Assembly: GCA_033239125.1 (NCBI GenBank) | Contig: BSWB01000005.1 | Coordinates: 142,100,494 to 142,164,493 of the forward strand | Origin: Fagopyrum homotropicum | Taxonomy: Eukaryota > Streptophyta > Magnoliopsida > Caryophyllales > Polygonaceae | DNA length: 64,000 nucleotides | Reading direction: 5' to 3' | Part shown: in pieces, positions 22,836 through 35,646 of the stretch | Numbering within the stretch: position 1 is the stretch's first letter | How the letters are laid out: each line of letters starts with the position of its first letter | Position numbers and translations under genes: made by a program | The notes under the pieces: generated by a model | Databases searched by the model: none | The model's input: the letters and a program-made list of their open reading frames with translations, nothing else | What the model was told of the DNA's origin: nothing

Positions 22836-25640
22836 TGTAAAATCCGGAATTTTTATTCCGTCTATTTCCGTTATAAAATAGATCTCGATCAGTTGATCCA
22901 TATCCGTTTACTTAGTTAGACACATTATTATAAAATTTATCATTTTATGTAGATTTCCTTCACATAAAATGATGGAATCCTTTAAAAGTTTATCATTTTA
23001 TGTAGCTTCCCCTTCACATAAAATGATAGGATCTTTATAAAATTTATCATTTTAGGTAGCTTACCTTCACATAAAATAATAAGTTTAGCCCTATTTTAGA
23101 ATATGACAAGGTCCGGACAAGTCTGTGACGAAGCTGTGACAAGGTCCAGACAAGTCTGTGACGAAGCTGTGACAAGGCTAGACAAGGCCGTGACGAAGCT
23201 GTGACAAGGCCAGACAAGGCTGTGACGAGTCTGTGACAAGGCCAGACAAGGCTGTGACGAGTCTGTGACAAGCCCAGACAGGCTGTTGACAGCCCAGCGC
23301 CAGCAGCACGTTCAGCCCAGCCGCCCAGCTGCTTCATGCGTCCAGCCCAGAAGCGGCCACTTCTGCCCTGTCCAGCGCCAGCCTTCAGCAGCTCCAGCTC
23401 GCTTCCTTGTCCGCTCCAGCCCAGCAGCAGTAGCGTTGCTTTCCAGCCCAGCAGCAGCGCCAACTCCAGCCCGTTACTCCAGCCATTCGGATGTGAAGAG
23501 AGAAGCCCAACAAGCTGTAGGAAATAAACCGTTCAACACTTATACATAATTAATTAGAGAGAAGATCTTTTACCTTAAACGCTTCCTAAAATCAAGGGAT
23601 ACAGCTGCTCACCTTCCTTCTCCTCAGCCGTCCAGAATCATCAGCAACCATCGCCCTTCTGTTCGATCCTGCTTGTGAACGTTGGCTTCCACAATCGTAC
23701 CACCGGTAGAGCAACAACCTTCTCTAGAATCGGACTGAATTCGGGCAGCTTCTGTATATTTCGGTAAGGATTAATCTACCATTCATCTTCACCTCTTTAA
23801 TTAGTCGTTCATGAATACCTGCGATGACAACTCCATCTCGACCACTCCGTGACAGTAGCAAGGCTAGAAGGAGTTGGCCAATCCGTGTAGTAGTAGAAGA
23901 CGCCTCAGCCAGTGGAGGTTGAAGAGGTGAGTCTTTCTGCAGTCCCTATCCTTGCCTCTAGAAGTTAGTATATAATCTTATGTATGTGTACTGTTTCCGT
24001 AATGCTAGAATGATGAACTACTGTAGTCGGACTTGAACATAGGTTAGGTTGACCTTGTGTAGCTGCTGAGTATATAGACCGAAGGATAGGAACAAAGGAC
24101 TGCAGTAAGGATGAAAAACAGAAATAAGAGGGCTGTTGTAATTCATTTTATTTCCTTCAGCTTTTAGGTTACCAACAGCCCATCTTGTCGATCAATTATA
24201 AAACGTTTGGATAAAGATCCACCGTTGAATTTTGGATATGTTGTAGACGGATATATGTAGTTTAGCATATTAAAATTTGGGAGAAATGAACGGTCGGATT
24301 GAAAGTTATGAGCTCCCGAAGTTAGGTAGTTGAGCAGTTTTGGTAAACTTGAATTTTGGCTAAGTATAGGATATTAGAGTGAAGGAACCGACTTTGTGAA
24401 TTATTATAAAAATATCGGCTGAACAGTTTGGAGAAATTCTTTCTTCTAAGGTTAGATAGAACCTCATAGATGATCTAGAGATTTAATTCGGAAAATTTTC
24501 AAGTTGTTAAGAATTTTATATTTAGAGCCGAAGTTAAACCTTTTCGATTCTTCCGGAAAATAGAAACATAGGAAAAACGTCAGTTTGGAACCAAATAAAA
24601 TTCTAGGAGTGAGAATATATTTTTAGAACCTCCAATAGGAGTTTAGACATGAAATTTAAGGTTTTCGAGAAAATCGGAACCAAGGGTAAAATGGTCATTT
24701 TACCCTAAAACTAATACTGTAACTAGTACGTTTTAATACTTTATTTGATCTTAGAAGTTTTAGACTTCTATCTACGTAAAAGTGTGCTAATACACTTATC
24801 GCCTTTGACAGGCAACTGAGTGGTTACAGTTTACAGAGCGAGTGGTTTATAAAGAGTCGAGCGTTATAACAGGTAAGTCCTTTGGGCTTACTTAGCTGAC
24901 TACTAAATATGAGTATAAATGATGATGGTGGTGTGTGATTGACATGTTAGAGAGATAGGTTGTGATATATAATTACCGACCTATATTTTGGCCTAAGAGT
25001 AACGGGCGGTGGCATTCCGCTCAGTAGCTCGCGGGGCGCTGGGGGTTTCTTTCGGGACTAGTCCACACATGGTTTGTAGTGATGCTACCAAAGGAAGTCA
25101 GCTAGACCTACACCAGTTGGATAAGGAACGGAGGCGAGAACTAATAATAGTTCTCGTGCCACAACTTAAATTGAATAATGTGAATCACTTAAATAATAGA
25201 TAATAATTGGTTGAATGCCAGCATGATGTTTGTTTATTTTTATTTCTGCTTGTGTTTGTGCTATTATCATTTTGCTTATATTTGGATAGTTAGCTAACTG
25301 TTGATATGTTGTTTAGATTTGACACAGGTTAGAGCAGATGCCGAGTGATCCAGATGGTAGTGGTCAGCCGGGGTGTCGTACTTTAGGATGTTTTGCAGTT
25401 TTTGCATTTGTGGGTTTTACAGTTGAACATTGTTTCCTTTCGTACCTTGTTATGTTACTTTTCCGGCTGTAGTTGATCTGGTCACATTCATGCATTGTTA
25501 AAAACTATTTTATGATTTCTGGTTTTTCCTTATCTGTGCCTTGTTGTAAGATCATGTTAAGTTGTTGTCAAACTAAGGTCGGGACCCACTGTGCGGTCCT
25601 AACCAGTAACTCCCTAAGTTGTAAAATTTGGGGTGTTACA
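22836..25640 (+). repeat. LTR3 (2,805 bp), shared between units 2 and 3
   Basis: With LTR4 it shares a 1-bp deletion (AATTTGGGAGAA, four G in the other LTRs), CCAGCTCGCTTCC and TTCAACACTT. These shared derived changes show that LTR3 and LTR4 descend from one another. Confidence 0.93.
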
Positions 25641-25643
25641 ACA

Positions 25644-25655
25644 TGGTATCAGAGC
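25644..25655 (+). promoter_or_regulatory. Primer binding site, unit 3
   Basis: TGGTATCAGAGC lies 3 bp after LTR3. Confidence 0.9.
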
Positions 25656-27869
25656 TCTAGGTTGGCAACAATGGCACTTGAATCTTCTAAAAAGGTCATA
25701 TAAGTAAATAAACAGAACCCGAAAAGGGTCTGAGTTTTCCAAAGAGGATTTTGGTTTTAAAATGCATACAGAGTCGGGTTGGGATAGAAAGTACGGACGA
25801 CCACCACTACCTCCGCGGATCTCGGCAGCTTAGTACATTTAGAAATGTTATATTGATGTAGTAGCTGCTTATAAAGATATGTACAATAGATAACTTATGT
25901 CGAAGGTTAGTATCATAATAATATATTATGTCCTTAATAGAGATTAATGAGTTCCTCACTCCGTTGGCACATCTAAGTAGATTTTGAAGGGTGTCAACGT
26001 GAGGATTAGTATGCACATCTTATGTGCATTAGGGTAGACGAATGGCAGACAACTCCTCCGATTGGTTGAGGAACGTCGAGATTGAAAAGTGAAGGCTGAA
26101 GGACAACACCAACGACCATGGCATGAAGGGGATCCCGAGTTAACTTAATAGGAACAAATGAAGATTATACATGAGAGTAGTTCCGGAAAAGCATTGGATG
26201 GTCGACAATGATGCAGATTTGGAGCGACATCACAGAGGTCCTTTCAAGTGTGGTGTAAAATGACGATACGAACCACGTAGATACCGTCAAAAACAGTCAT
26301 AGTAATGAAAGTCAAAGTAAGGTTTAGAACCAATCCAAACAAGAAATATTAAATTTAAGCTTACCGACAGACCAAAATATGAATGTTGTTGTTAGAAGCA
26401 GGGCGGAATATGACCACTATTGGCAAGGTAAGTCGGCATCCTAATCAAGAGGGTCCCACCTAGACACTGATAACCTAAGAGTTAAGAAGAGAGATGTCGT
26501 CAAACCAACTATGAGGACTTAAAGAGCCGCACAACTGAAGCTTATGGAATTGCCAGAAAGTGGAGGGTAGAATTCATAAGTATGGAGGCAGAGTGACTTT
26601 CTGTATGACAAGTGAGTTACAAGAAAGATGGTGTTACAAATATCCAAATGATAGAATCTTGAAAGCGGAGTCAAAGGATCACTATAAAGGCAACATTATA
26701 ATTTAACACCAACTCAGGAACAAGAGTGTGTGAAATGATCGTGGCATACCCAAGGGCCGTAATAACTTCCCTCTCACAATGGGACTTAAGTTACCAACAC
26801 CAACGATTCACACAAGAGCACCGCAAGCAGTTGATGACTGAGGTAAAAGAAGTCATGAAGATGTATTTACGAGCTATCGTGGGAAATCTGATGAGTCCAT
26901 TGACGGCAGATGAATGATGCAGCTAAAATAGGAAAGAGTATCGTGGGCTTATAGTGAGAAAGAGAAGTGTGAATTATAGAAGAAGCGAAAGGAGTATAAA
27001 CAGAGAAGCTGGAGGAGATAGATTTCCACCAAGTAAATCAAACTTCAAAGAGATAGAAGAAAGGTTAGTCTATGATATTGTAGAAGGTCAACAATAGACT
27101 AAATGGTAACTATCGGAGCCTTTACATGTGAGGGTTAACTAGTAGTGACTGGTTGACATATAAGAAGAATAAACACACGGTTACAAATGAATTCTATCGA
27201 CATGTGGAGAAGTCCTTAAAGAGATCAAATACGACAATTGTAAAGTCAAATCGATACGAGTGCAAGTAATACCGAATAATTCAAGTCAGTAAATCTAATT
27301 AAAATTGTAAAGGAAGAGTTGACGGTCAGAAATGACCCCTTATATAATTAATGATATAAAGAGAATGGTTGTGAGAAGTTGTTTACTTGCGGGCTAAGAA
27401 AAAGGTACAAATCATAGTAAGTACAAATGAAGTCGTATTAGAAGAACTAGAGGAGTAAGAAGAATTGATTAGATCCTACGTCAGTCCAGATAGAGGTTAC
27501 TTAGCATTCCCCACAAATGAGATGGATGGTGCTCTTTCGAGCAAAAGTTGTGGTCAATTTCTAGATTTACAAAGGAGAGTTGACTTTAGCTTTAAGTTAA
27601 AGCCGGGCACGAGACTGATCTCGAAGGCCCCGTGACGCATGGCACCGATAGAGCTGTTTGAAGTGAAGAAGTAGTTATCGGAGTTAGCAGAGAAGGGCTT
27701 CATACACCCTAGTGTTTCTCCATGGGGGGGCTCCGATATTGTTTGTGAGGAAGAAGGATGGATCGATGAGGTTATACATCGATTACAGATATTTGAATAA
27801 GGTCACCATCAAGAACAATATCCACTGCCTAGCATAGATGATCTGCTGGACCAGCTGCATGGAGCGTCA

Positions 27870-30437
27870 GTGTTCTCGAGGATAGATTTGAGATCGGGTT
27901 ATCACCAGCTGAGGGTGAGAGATCAGGACATACCTAAGACGGCATTCCGGACTAGGTATGGTCATTATGAGTTTGTAGTGATGCCATTCGGGCTCACTAA
28001 TGCGCCAGCAGTATTTATGGAGTTGATGAATGGGATTTTCATCGACTTCTTAGACCAGTTTGTAGTGGTCTTCATCGACGACATTCTAGTTTACTCTAGA
28101 AGTCGAGAGGAGCATGCCGGGCACTTGAGGACAGTGCTGCAGATTCTACAGGATAGTCAGCTATATGCTAAACTATCCAAGTGTGAGTTCTGGATGTCAG
28201 AGGTGGCGTTCCTTGGCCATGTAGTGACTGCTGAGGGGATTAAGGTCGACCCGGCGAAGATTGAGTCAGTGTCTTCTTGGCAGCCTCCGAAGAGTGTGAA
28301 GGAGGTTCGCAACTTCCTAGGATTGGCAGGTTATTACCGTCGGTTTGTGGAAGGGTTTTCTCTGATCGCCCGACCACTTACTTCCCTCCTAAGAAAGACT
28401 ACTCGGTACGTATGGTCTGAGCCGTGTCAGCAGAGTTTTGATGAGCTGAAGAGGAGATTGACGTCTGCTCCGATCTTAGCACAGCCTGAGGGTACAGAGG
28501 ACTTTGTAGTGTACAGTGACGCATCCAAGCTGGGCTTGGGGTGTGTCTTGATGCAGAGGGGTAAGGTTATAGCATATGCGTCTCGACAGCTGAAGACGTA
28601 TGAAGAGAACTACCCCACTCATGACTTGGAGTTAGCAGCAGTAGTGCACGCTCTTAAGATCTGGCGTCATTATCTCTATGGAGCGACCTGTCAGATCTTC
28701 ACAGACCATAAGAGTCTGAAGTACATATTCACTCAGCGGGAGTTGAATAACCGCCAGAGACGGTGGCTAGAGTTGATCAAGGATTTTGACCTTGAGATTC
28801 TTTACCACCCCGGAAAGGCGAATGTAGTTGTTGACGCTTTGAGTCTGAAGACGCCTCGGGAGAAGGCGATAGCTCGGTTGACAGTACAACCACAGTTACA
28901 GAGAGACTTAGCTTGGTTGGAGGTAGAGATCCAGTTCCCCGATACAGCTCATCAGTTAGCCACCTTAGAGTTACTTCCTGACCTGTTGGGTGAGATCCGA
29001 CAGAATCAGGAGACCTGTCCGACTTTGACCCGGATCCGAGACCGGATGTCACGAGATGAGGCACCTCAGTTCACTATCGGTGCCGATGGAGTGATGAGAC
29101 GACAAGACCGTGTCTGTGTGCCATCAGACAGTGAGCTGAGACAGAGGATACTAGGTGAGGCTCATGCTACCCCTTACTCCGTACATCCAGGAGCGAGTAA
29201 GATGTATAAGGACGTAAGACGTTCCTTCTGGTGGGGTGGTTTGAAGCCTGATGTGGCCCGATATGTAGCACAGTGTGCGACCTGTCAGCAGGTCAAGATT
29301 GAGCATCGTAGATCCGGAGGAGAGCTACACCCACTTCCAGTACCACATTGGAAGTGGGAAGACATTTCTATGGATTTCGTTACTGGATTGAGGCTCAGCA
29401 GAGGTTTTGATGCCATTTGGGTGGTGGTAGACCGCCTGACGAAGACCGCACGTTTCATTCCGATTAAGGAAACGTGGCCGGTAAACCGTCTAGCAGAGGA
29501 GTTCACCAGACACATTGTGAGACTCCAGGGAGTACCGAGGACTATCGTCTCCGACAGGGATGGACGTTTTACCTCGAGGTTTTGGCAGCAAGTACATACT
29601 GCTCTGGGGACCAGTCTTCACTTTACCACTGCTTACCACCCGCAGACAGACGGTCAGTCAGAGAGGACCATCCAGACCCTAGAGGACATGTTGAGGGCAT
29701 GTGTGTTAGATTGGGGACAGGTATGGCCAGATCACCTCCCACTAGTAGAGTTTTCATATAATAACAGCTGGCATGCGTCTATTGGGATGGCACCTTATGA
29801 GGCTTTGTACGGACGGAGATGTCGTACACCGCTATGTTGGGATGAGCCTAGCAAGGCTGATGGAGTAGTACCAGATCAGATACAGGACGACATCGCCCGG
29901 ATTGCCTTAGTCCGGGAAAGGATGTTAGCAGCTCAGAGTCGTCAGAAGTCCTACGCCGACAAAAGGCGTCGACCTTTGGAGTTTAGAGTAGGTGCACAGG
30001 TGTGGTTGAGAGTGTCACCTACGAGAGGAGTTAGACGTTTCGGCATTAAGGGGAAGCTGAGTCCCCGGTATGTCGACCCATTTGAGATCATAGAGAGAGT
30101 CGGAGAGGTTGCCTACCGACTAGCACTGCCACCGAGATTAGAGGGAGTACACCCAGTTTTTCATGTATCTCAGCTGCGAGAGTACATACCGGACCCTAGA
30201 CACATCATCAGTCATGAGGATTTGATAGTTGAGCCAGACCACACTTTTGTGGAGTATCCAGTAGCCGTCCTAGAGCGTAGCATTAGGCGCCTGCGTTCTA
30301 AAGAGATACCGATGCTGAGGATTCAGTGGTCTAGACGAGGAGTTGATGAGGCTACCTGGGAGACAGAGGAGAGCATTAGACGTAACTACCCTGAGTTCTT
30401 TGCGGAGTTAGCCGCTACCTCAGTACCGACGGGTTAG
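27870..30437 (+). CDS. pol: Ty3/gypsy pol, unit 3
   Basis: 855 codons, protein identical to unit 2, including V321 beside the RNase H aspartate and N379. The domain set is partial RT with FIDD, RNase H, HHCC zinc module, D502-D562-E598 integrase, GPY/F-like module and chromodomain. It starts on a GTG within RT because the preceding 300 bp carries the stops and frameshifts common to all units. Near identity over the whole 7,777-bp unit marks units 2 and 3 as the most recent duplication in the array. Confidence 0.9.
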   Translation: MFSRIDLRSGYHQLRVRDQDIPKTAFRTRYGHYEFVVMPFGLTNAPAVFMELMNGIFIDFLDQFVVVFIDDILVYSRSREEHAGHLRTVLQILQDSQLYAKLSKCEFWMSEVAFLGHVVTAEGIKVDPAKIESVSSWQPPKSVKEVRNFLGLAGYYRRFVEGFSLIARPLTSLLRKTTRYVWSEPCQQSFDELKRRLTSAPILAQPEGTEDFVVYSDASKLGLGCVLMQRGKVIAYASRQLKTYEENYPTHDLELAAVVHALKIWRHYLYGATCQIFTDHKSLKYIFTQRELNNRQRRWLELIKDFDLEILYHPGKANVVVDALSLKTPREKAIARLTVQPQLQRDLAWLEVEIQFPDTAHQLATLELLPDLLGEIRQNQETCPTLTRIRDRMSRDEAPQFTIGADGVMRRQDRVCVPSDSELRQRILGEAHATPYSVHPGASKMYKDVRRSFWWGGLKPDVARYVAQCATCQQVKIEHRRSGGELHPLPVPHWKWEDISMDFVTGLRLSRGFDAIWVVVDRLTKTARFIPIKETWPVNRLAEEFTRHIVRLQGVPRTIVSDRDGRFTSRFWQQVHTALGTSLHFTTAYHPQTDGQSERTIQTLEDMLRACVLDWGQVWPDHLPLVEFSYNNSWHASIGMAPYEALYGRRCRTPLCWDEPSKADGVVPDQIQDDIARIALVRERMLAAQSRQKSYADKRRRPLEFRVGAQVWLRVSPTRGVRRFGIKGKLSPRYVDPFEIIERVGEVAYRLALPPRLEGVHPVFHVSQLREYIPDPRHIISHEDLIVEPDHTFVEYPVAVLERSIRRLRSKEIPMLRIQWSRRGVDEATWETEESIRRNYPEFFAELAATSVPTG

Positions 30438-30599
30438 TACTAAGACGAGACCTTATATGACTTCTGTGATTATATGTTTACATAATTGTTTATGTCTATG
30501 TGCTTGATGACGTGAGTAGTTGCTTGCTAGAATATATTTCTCGAAGGGAAATGTATGGGGTAGGTATCTTATTCCAAGTTTCGGGACGAAACTTAATTT

Positions 30600-30606
30600 A
30601 AGGGGG
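30600..30606 (+). other. Polypurine tract, unit 3
   Basis: AAGGGGG followed by TACTGA immediately before LTR4. Confidence 0.8.
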
Positions 30607-30612
30607 TACTGA

Positions 30613-33417
30613 TGTAAAATCCGGAATTTTTATTCCGTCTATTTCCGTTATAAAATAGATCTCGATCAGTTGATCCATATCCGTTTACTTAGTTAGACAC
30701 ATTATTATAAAATTTATCATTTTATGTAGATTTCCTTCACATAAAATGATGGAATCCTTTAAAAGTTTATCATTTTATGTAGCTTCCCCTTCACATAAAA
30801 TGATAGGATCTTTATAAAATTTATCATTTTAGGTAGCTTACCTTCACATAAAATAATAAGTTTAGCCCTATTTTAGAATATGACAAGGTCCGGACAAGTC
30901 TGTGACGAAGCTGTGACAAGGTCCAGACAAGTCTGTGACGAAGCTGTGACAAGGCTAGACAAGGCCGTGACGAAGCTGTGACAAGGCCAGACAAGGCTGT
31001 GACGAGTCTGTGACAAGGCCAGACAAGGCTGTGACGAGTCTGTGACAAGCCCAGACAGGCTGTTGACAGCCCAGCGCCAGCAGCACGTTCAGCCCAGCCG
31101 CCCAGCTGCTTCATGCGTCCAGCCCAGAAGCGGCCACTTCTGCCCTGTCCAGCGCCAGCCTTCAGCAGCTCCAGCTCGCTTCCTTGTCCGCTCCAGCCCA
31201 GCAGCAGTAGCGTTGCTTTCCAGCCCAGCAGCAGCGCCAACTCCAGCCCGTTACTCCAGCCATTCGGATGTGAAGAGAGAAGCCCAACAAGCTGTAGGAA
31301 ATAAACCGTTCAACACTTATACATAATTAATTAGAGAGAAGATCTTTTACCTTAAACGCTTCCTAAAATCAAGGGATACAGCTGCTCACCTTCCTTCTCC
31401 TCAGCCGTCCAGAATCATCAGCAACCATCGCCCTTCTGTTCGATCCTGCTTGTGAACGTTGGCTTCCACAATCGTACCACCGGTAGAGCAACAACCTTCT
31501 CTAGAATCGGACTGAATTCGGGCAGCTTCTGTATATTTCGGTAAGGATTAATCTACCATTCATCTTCACCTCTTTAATTAGTCGTTCATGAATACCTGCG
31601 ATGACAACTCCATCTCGACCACTCCGTGACAGTAGCAAGGCTAGAAGGAGTTGGCCAATCCGTGTAGTAGTAGAAGACGCCTCAGCCAGTGGAGGTTGAA
31701 GAGGTGAGTCTTTCTGCAGTCCCTATCCTTGCCTCTAGAAGTTAGTATATAATCTTATGTATGTGTACTGTTTCCGTAATGCTAGAATGATGAACTACTG
31801 TAGTCGGACTTGAACATAGGTTAGGTTGACCTTGTGTAGCTGCTGAGTATATAGACCGAAGGATAGGAACAAAGGACTGCAGTAAGGATGAAAAACAGAA
31901 ATAAGAGGGCTGTTGTAATTCATTTTATTTCCTTCAGCTTTTAGGTTACCAACAGCCCATCTTGTCGATCAATTATAAAACGTTTGGATAAAGATCCACC
32001 GTTGAATTTTGGATATGTTGTAGACGGATATATGTAGTTTAGCATATTAAAATTTGGGAGAAATGAACGGTCGGATTGAAAGTTATGAGCTCCCGAAGTT
32101 AGGTAGTTGAGCAGTTTTGGTAAACTTGAATTTTGGCTAAGTATAGGATATTAGAGTGAAGGAACCGACTTTGTGAATTATTATAAAAATATCGGCTGAA
32201 CAGTTTGGAGAAATTCTTTCTTCTAAGGTTAGATAGAACCTCATAGATGATCTAGAGATTTAATTCGGAAAATTTTCAAGTTGTTAAGAATTTTATATTT
32301 AGAGCCGAAGTTAAACCTTTTCGATTCTTCCGGAAAATAGAAACATAGGAAAAACGTCAGTTTGGAACCAAATAAAATTCTAGGAGTGAGAATATATTTT
32401 TAGAACCTCCAATAGGAGTTTAGACATGAAATTTAAGGTTTTCGAGAAAATCGGAACCAAGGGTAAAATGGTCATTTTACCCTAAAACTAATACTGTAAC
32501 TAGTACGTTTTAATACTTTATTTGATCTTAGAAGTTTTAGACTTCTATCTACGTAAAAGTGTGCTAATACACTTATCGCCTTTGACAGGCAACTGAGTGG
32601 TTACAGTTTACAGAGCGAGTGGTTTATAAAGAGTCGAGCGTTATAACAGGTAAGTCCTTTGGGCTTACTTAGCTGACTACTAAATATGAGTATAAATGAT
32701 GATGGTGGTGTGTGATTGACATGTTAGAGAGATAGGTTGTGATATATAATTACCGACCTATATTTTGGCCTAAGAGTAACGGGCGGTGGCATTCCGCTCA
32801 GTAGCTCGCGGGGCGCTGGGGGTTTCTTTCGGGACTAGTCCACACATGGTTTGTAGTGATGCTACCAAAGGAAGTCAGCTAGACCTACACCAGTTGGATA
32901 AGGAACGGAGGCGAGAACTAATAATAGTTCTCGTGCCACAACTTAAATTGAATAATGTGAATCACTTAAATAATAGATAATAATTGGTTGAATGCCAGCA
33001 TGATGTTTGTTTATTTTTATTTCTGCTTGTGTTTGTGCTATTATCATTTTGCTTATATTTGGATAGTTAGCTAACTGTTGATATTTTGTTTAGATTTGAC
33101 ACAGGTTAGAGCAGATGCCGAGTGATCCAGATGGTAGTGGTCAGCCGGGGTGTCGTACTTTAGGATGTTTTGCAGTTTTTGCATTTGTGGGTTTTACAGT
33201 TGAACATTGTTTCCTTTCGTACCTTGTTATGTTACTTTTCCGGCTGTAGTTGATCTGGTCACATTCATGCATTGTTAAAAACTATTTTATGATTTCTGGT
33301 TTTTCCTTATCTGTGCCTTGTTGTAAGATCATGTTAAGTTGTTGTCAAACTAAGGTCGGGACCCACTGTGCGGTCCTAACCAGTAACTCCCTAAGTTGTA
33401 AAATTTGGGGTGTTACA
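30613..33417 (+). repeat. LTR4 (2,805 bp), shared between units 3 and 4
   Basis: It carries the LTR3-specific changes (three-G run, CTCGCTTCC, CAACACTT) plus a private GATATTTTGTT near 33082. Confidence 0.93.
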
Positions 33418-33420
33418 ACA

Positions 33421-33432
33421 TGGTATCAGAGC
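33421..33432 (+). promoter_or_regulatory. Primer binding site, unit 4
   Basis: TGGTATCAGAGC lies 3 bp after LTR4. Confidence 0.9.
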
Positions 33433-35646
33433 TCTAGGTTGGCAACAATGGCACTTGAATCTTCTAAAAAGGTCATATAAGTAAATAAACAGAACCCGAA
33501 AAGGGTCTGAGTTTTCCAAAGAGGATTTTGGTTTTAAAATGCATACAGAGTCGGGTTGGGATAGAAAGTACGGACGACCACCACTACCTCCGCGGATCTC
33601 GGCAGCTTAGTACATTTAGAAATGTTATATTGATGTAGTAGCTGCTTATAAAGATATGTACAATAGATAACTTATGTCGAAGGTTAGTATCATAATAATA
33701 TATTATGTCCTTAATAGAGATTAATGAGTTTCTCACTCCGTTGGCACATCTAAGTAGATTTTGAAGGGTGTCAACGTGAGGATTAGTATGCACATCTTAT
33801 GTGCATTAGGGTAGACGAATGGCAGACAACTCCTCCGATTGGTTGAGGAACGTCGAGATTGAAAAGTGAAGGCTGAAGGACAACACCAACGACCATGGCA
33901 TGAAGGGGATCCCGAGTTAACTTAATAGGAACAAATGAAGATTATACATGAGAGTAGTTCCGGAAAAGCATTGGATGGTCGACAATGATGCAGATTTGGA
34001 GCGACATCACAGAGGTCCTTTCAAGTGTGGTGTAAAATGACGATACGAACCACGTAGATACCGTCAAAAACAGTCATAGTAATGAAAGTCAAAGTAAGGT
34101 TTAGAACCAATCCAAACAAGAAATATTAAATTTAAGCTTACCGACAGACCAAAATATGAAGGTTGTTGTTAGAAGCAGGGCGGAATATGACCACTATTGG
34201 CAAGGTAAGTCGGCATCCTAATCAAGAGGGTCCCACCTAGACACTGATAACCTAAGAGTTAATAAGAGAGATGTCGTCAAACCAACTATGAGGACTTAAA
34301 GAGCCGCACAACTGAAGCTTATGGAATTGCCAAAAAGTGGAGGGTAGAATTCATAAGTATGGAGGCAGAGTGACTTTCTGTATGACAAGTGAGTTACAAG
34401 AAAGATGGTGTTACAAATATCCAAATGATAGAATCTTGAAAGCGGAGTCAAAGGATCACTATAAAGGCAACATTATAATTTAACACCAACTCAGGAACAA
34501 GAGTGTGTGAAATGATCGTGGCATACCCAAGGGCCGTAATAACTTCCCTCTCACAATGGGACTTAAGTTACCAACACCAACGATTCACACAAGAGCACCG
34601 CAAGCAGTTGATGACTGAGGTAAAAGAAGTCATGAAGATGTATTTACGAGCTATCGTGGGAAATCTGATGAGTCCATTGACGGCAGATGAATGATGCAGC
34701 TAAAATAGGAAAGAGTATCGTGGGCTTATAGTGAGAAAGAGAAGTGTGAATTATAGAAGAAGCGAAAGGAGTATAAACAGAGAAGCTGGAGGAGATAGAT
34801 TTCCACCAAGTAAATCAAACTTCAAAGAGATAGAAGAAAGGTTAGTCTATGATATTGTAGAAGGTCAACAATAGACTAAATGGTAACTATCGGAGCCTTT
34901 ACATGTGAGGGTTAACTAGTAGTGACTGGTTGACATATAAGAAGAATAAACACACGGTTACAAATGAATTCTATCGACATGTGGAGAAGTCCTTAAAGAG
35001 ATCAAATACGACAATTGTAAAGTCAAATCGATACGAGTGCAAGTAATACCGAATAATTCAAGTCAGTAAATCTAATTAAAATTGTAAAGGAAGAGTTGAC
35101 GGTCAGAAATGACCCCTTATATAATTAATGATATAAAGAGAATGGTTGTGAGAAGTTGTTTACTTGCGGGCTAAGAAAAAGGTACAAATCATAGTAAGTA
35201 CAAATGAAGTCGTATTAGAAGAACTAGAGGAGTAAGAAGAATTGATTAGATCCTACGTCAGTCCAGATAGAGGTTACTTAGCATTCCCCACAAATGAGAT
35301 GGATGGTGCTCTTTCGAGCAAAAGTTGTGGTCAATTTCTAGATTTACAAAGGAGAGTTGACTTTAGCTTTAAGTTAAAGCCGGGCACGAGACTGATCTCG
35401 AAGGCCCCGTGACGCATGGCACCGATAGAGCTGTTTGAAGTGAAGAAGTAGTTATCGGAGTTAGCAGAGAAGGGCTTCATACACCCTAGTGTTTCTCCAT
35501 GGGGGGGCTCCGATATTGTTTGTGAGGAAGAAGGATGGATCGATGAGGTTATACATCGCTTACAGAGATTTGAATAAGGTCACCATCAAGAACAATATCC
35601 ACTGCCTAGCATAGATGATCTGCTGGACTAGCTGCATGGAGCGTCA